In this document: piece by piece, positions 62,362 through 64,000 of the stretch | How the letters are laid out: every line of letters begins with the position of its first letter | Position numbering within the stretch: position 1 is the stretch's first letter | Assembly: GCF_041261445.1 (NCBI RefSeq) | Contig: NZ_JBGCCU010000014.1 | Span: forward strand, 1 to 64,000 | Direction: 5' to 3' | DNA from: Catenulispora sp. EB89 | Lineage (GTDB): Bacteria > Actinomycetota > Actinomycetes > Streptomycetales > Catenulisporaceae | Length of the DNA stretch: 64,000 bases | Program-made: the position numbers and the translations under genes | Notes under the pieces: generated by a model | Seen by the model: only the letters and a program-made list of their open reading frames with translations | Databases searched by the model: none | Told to the model about the DNA's origin: nothing

Positions 62362-64000
62362 GTGCCGTCGAGGCCGGATGAACCAGACCCCTCCGGGCCG
62401 CCGGAGGCAGGAGCGCCCACGGGCGCTCCTGCCGCGTTGCAGGCGCGCGAGGTGGCCAAGAGTTTCGGCGGCGTGCACGCGCTGCGCGGCGCGGACCTGC
62501 TGGTCCGCCCCGGCGAGGTGCACGCCCTGATGGGGGAGAACGGCGCGGGCAAGTCCACGCTGATCAAGCTGCTCACCGGCGTCTACCGCCCGGACGACGG
62601 CGTCATCACGCTGCACGGGCAGGAGCGGTCATTCCGCACGCCCCTGGAGGCGCAGGCCGCCGGCATCTCGACGATCTACCAGGAAGTGAACCTGGTACCG
62701 ATGATGTCGGTGGCCCGGAACCTGTTCCTGGGCCGCGAACCGCGCCGCCGGGGCCTGGTCGACCTGCGCGCGATGAACCGGATGGCCGCCGAGATCCTGG
62801 TGCGCTACGGGGTCCACGTGGACGTGACCGCGCCGGTGCACACGCTGGGCCTGGGCGCCCGGCAGATGGTGGCGCTGGCCCGGGCGGTGCGCACCGACGC
62901 GCGGGTGGTGATCATGGACGAGCCGACGTCGAGCCTGGAACCGCGCGAGGTCCAGACCCTGTTCGGGGTGATCAGGACACTGCGGGAGCAGGGCGCGGCG
63001 GTGGTGTTCGTCAGCCACCGGCTGGACGAGCTGTACGAAATCTGCGACCGGGTCACGGTGCTGCGCGACGGCCGCACGGTGCACAGCGGGCCGATGGCCG
63101 GGCTCCCGCGCACGGAGCTGGTCGCGCTGATGCTGGGCCGTGCGTTGCTGGCCGCGCACGACGGCCGGGTGACGGCGTTCGCGCCGGACAAGGCGCAGCG
63201 GCGGCCGGCGCCTGATGACGCGGCGCTGGGGGACCTGCTGCCGGCGGCGCGGCGGGGGCGGGAGCGGGGACGCGGTTCAGGGTGGGGGCGCGGCCGGGAC
63301 CGTCAGGCGGGCGGCCCCGGCGGCTCCGATTCGCATGCCGCGGTCGATGCCGGCATGGAGTTCGGGGCGCGGGCTGCTGCGGCCGCGGCAGCCGAGGCTG
63401 CGGGCTTGGAGGTTGCGGCTCGCGATGGTGCGGGTGCCGGTGCTTCGGGCTCGGGCTCGGGTGCTGCGGGTCACCCCGCACTCAGTATCAGCGGCCTGAC
63501 CGACCGCCACCGGCTGCGCGACGTCAGCCTGGACGTCGCCCCTGGCGAGGTCGTCGGCCTCGGCGGTCTGCTGGGCGCGGGCCGCAGCGAGACCGCGCAG
63601 GCGGTGATCGGCGCGCATCCCGCCGCCGGCGCGGTTTCCGTCGACGGCAAGCTGATCCGGCGCCGCAGTCCGCAGGCCGCCGTGCGGGCCGGGATCGCGA
63701 TGCTCGCTGAGGACCGCAAGGCCGAGGGGGTCATCCCGGGCCTGTCCGTGCGGGAGAACATCGTGCTGGCTGCGCTTCCACGCCTGTCACGTGCCGGGAT
63801 CGTTTCCACCGGGCGGCAGGACCGGATCGTCGAGTTCTTCATGAAGCGCCTGCGGATCAAGGCCTCCAGCCCCGAGCAGAAGGTCCAGGATCTCTCCGGC
63901 GGCAACCAGCAGAAGGTGCTGCTGGCCCGCTGGATGTGCCTGAATCCCCGCGTCCTGCTCCTCGATGAGCCGACGCGCGGCATCGACGTCGGCGCCAAGG
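62362..64000 (+). CDS. sugar ABC transporter ATPase, two NBDs (partial, runs off the window)
   Basis: At least 546 residues of a RbsA/YtfR-type ATPase. NBD1 has Walker A GENGAGKST, Q-loop STIYQEVNLV, and Walker B VVIMDEPTSSLEPRE; its signature region reads LGLGARQMV. NBD2 has the family's altered P-loop GLGGLLGAGRSE and signature LSGGNQQKVLLARWM. Between them lies an unusual ~100-residue low-complexity linker of Arg/Gly then Ala/Gly (about 275-375), longer than in typical members. GTG 62362 follows GGGAGG. It energises uptake by the sugar-binding lipoprotein; permeases should lie to the right. Confidence 0.92.
   Translation, partial: MPSRPDEPDPSGPPEAGAPTGAPAALQAREVAKSFGGVHALRGADLLVRPGEVHALMGENGAGKSTLIKLLTGVYRPDDGVITLHGQERSFRTPLEAQAAGISTIYQEVNLVPMMSVARNLFLGREPRRRGLVDLRAMNRMAAEILVRYGVHVDVTAPVHTLGLGARQMVALARAVRTDARVVIMDEPTSSLEPREVQTLFGVIRTLREQGAAVVFVSHRLDELYEICDRVTVLRDGRTVHSGPMAGLPRTELVALMLGRALLAAHDGRVTAFAPDKAQRRPAPDDAALGDLLPAARRGRERGRGSGWGRGRDRQAGGPGGSDSHAAVDAGMEFGARAAAAAAAEAAGLEVAARDGAGAGASGSGSGAAGHPALSISGLTDRHRLRDVSLDVAPGEVVGLGGLLGAGRSETAQAVIGAHPAAGAVSVDGKLIRRRSPQAAVRAGIAMLAEDRKAEGVIPGLSVRENIVLAALPRLSRAGIVSTGRQDRIVEFFMKRLRIKASSPEQKVQDLSGGNQQKVLLARWMCLNPRVLLLDEPTRGIDVGAK

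Overview
This window is chromosomal DNA of a high-GC (about 70 percent) filamentous actinomycete. The signs are strong third-position G/C bias, GTG and TTG starts, a WhiB-like protein, a SARP regulator with an NB-ARC ATPase, an ECF sigma factor with a TPR tail, many AraC/TetR/MarR/LysR/MerR regulators, and large secreted RHS and lectin-bearing proteins. Streptomyces-like or Catenulispora-like organisms fit; I cannot name the genus.

Layout. (1) 396-8223: a biosynthetic block of a condensation-adenylation-carrier NRPS module, an MIO-type tyrosine 2,3-aminomutase, an HpaB-type flavin hydroxylase and an acyl-CoA-dehydrogenase-fold flavoenzyme. The first three match the beta-tyrosine branch known from C-1027-type enediynes. 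(2) 8224-9065: an 842-nt gene-free stretch with a nested palindromic element. (3) 9066-15080: two related AraC-type regulators around a DUF5987/GMC oxidoreductase pair, then a solute-binding-like protein without a signal peptide and a possible 20-codon gene. (4) 15462-24329: redox and regulatory genes (berberine-bridge enzyme, ECF42-like sigma factor, MerR-thioredoxin operon, SDR, FAD oxidase, thioredoxin-reductase-like flavoprotein). (5) 24330-32742: a frameshifted FG-GAP remnant, then a 2605-residue secreted RHS protein with a HINT domain and a C-terminal toxin-like tail, overlapped by a small immunity-like gene. (6) 33161-40599: an amino-acid dehydrogenase with an Lrp regulator, a DUF4436 membrane protein, a cupin/LysR pair, and a four-gene SPFH-RHH-ABC operon preceded by a perfect 16-bp palindrome. 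(7) 40826-57935: an esterase, WhiB, MFS exporters, LuxR and SARP regulators, a monooxygenase, a MarR-MFS operon, a polytopic membrane protein, a secreted lectin/peptidase-like protein, a TetR/O-methyltransferase pair sharing a palindrome, and an XRE/SDR pair. (8) 57984-64000: a secreted GH127-type (beta-L-arabinofuranosidase) enzyme divergent from a YtfQ-like sugar-binding lipoprotein and its ABC ATPase, which runs off the window.

Functional reading. The clearest pathways are making, activating and hydroxylating beta-tyrosine on a carrier protein (region 1) and releasing and importing a furanose sugar (region 8). The RHS/immunity pair is a contact or secreted polymorphic toxin module. Several regulator-target pairs have recognisable operator-like palindromes, noted individually. 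No rRNA, tRNA, CRISPR array or intact transposase was seen.
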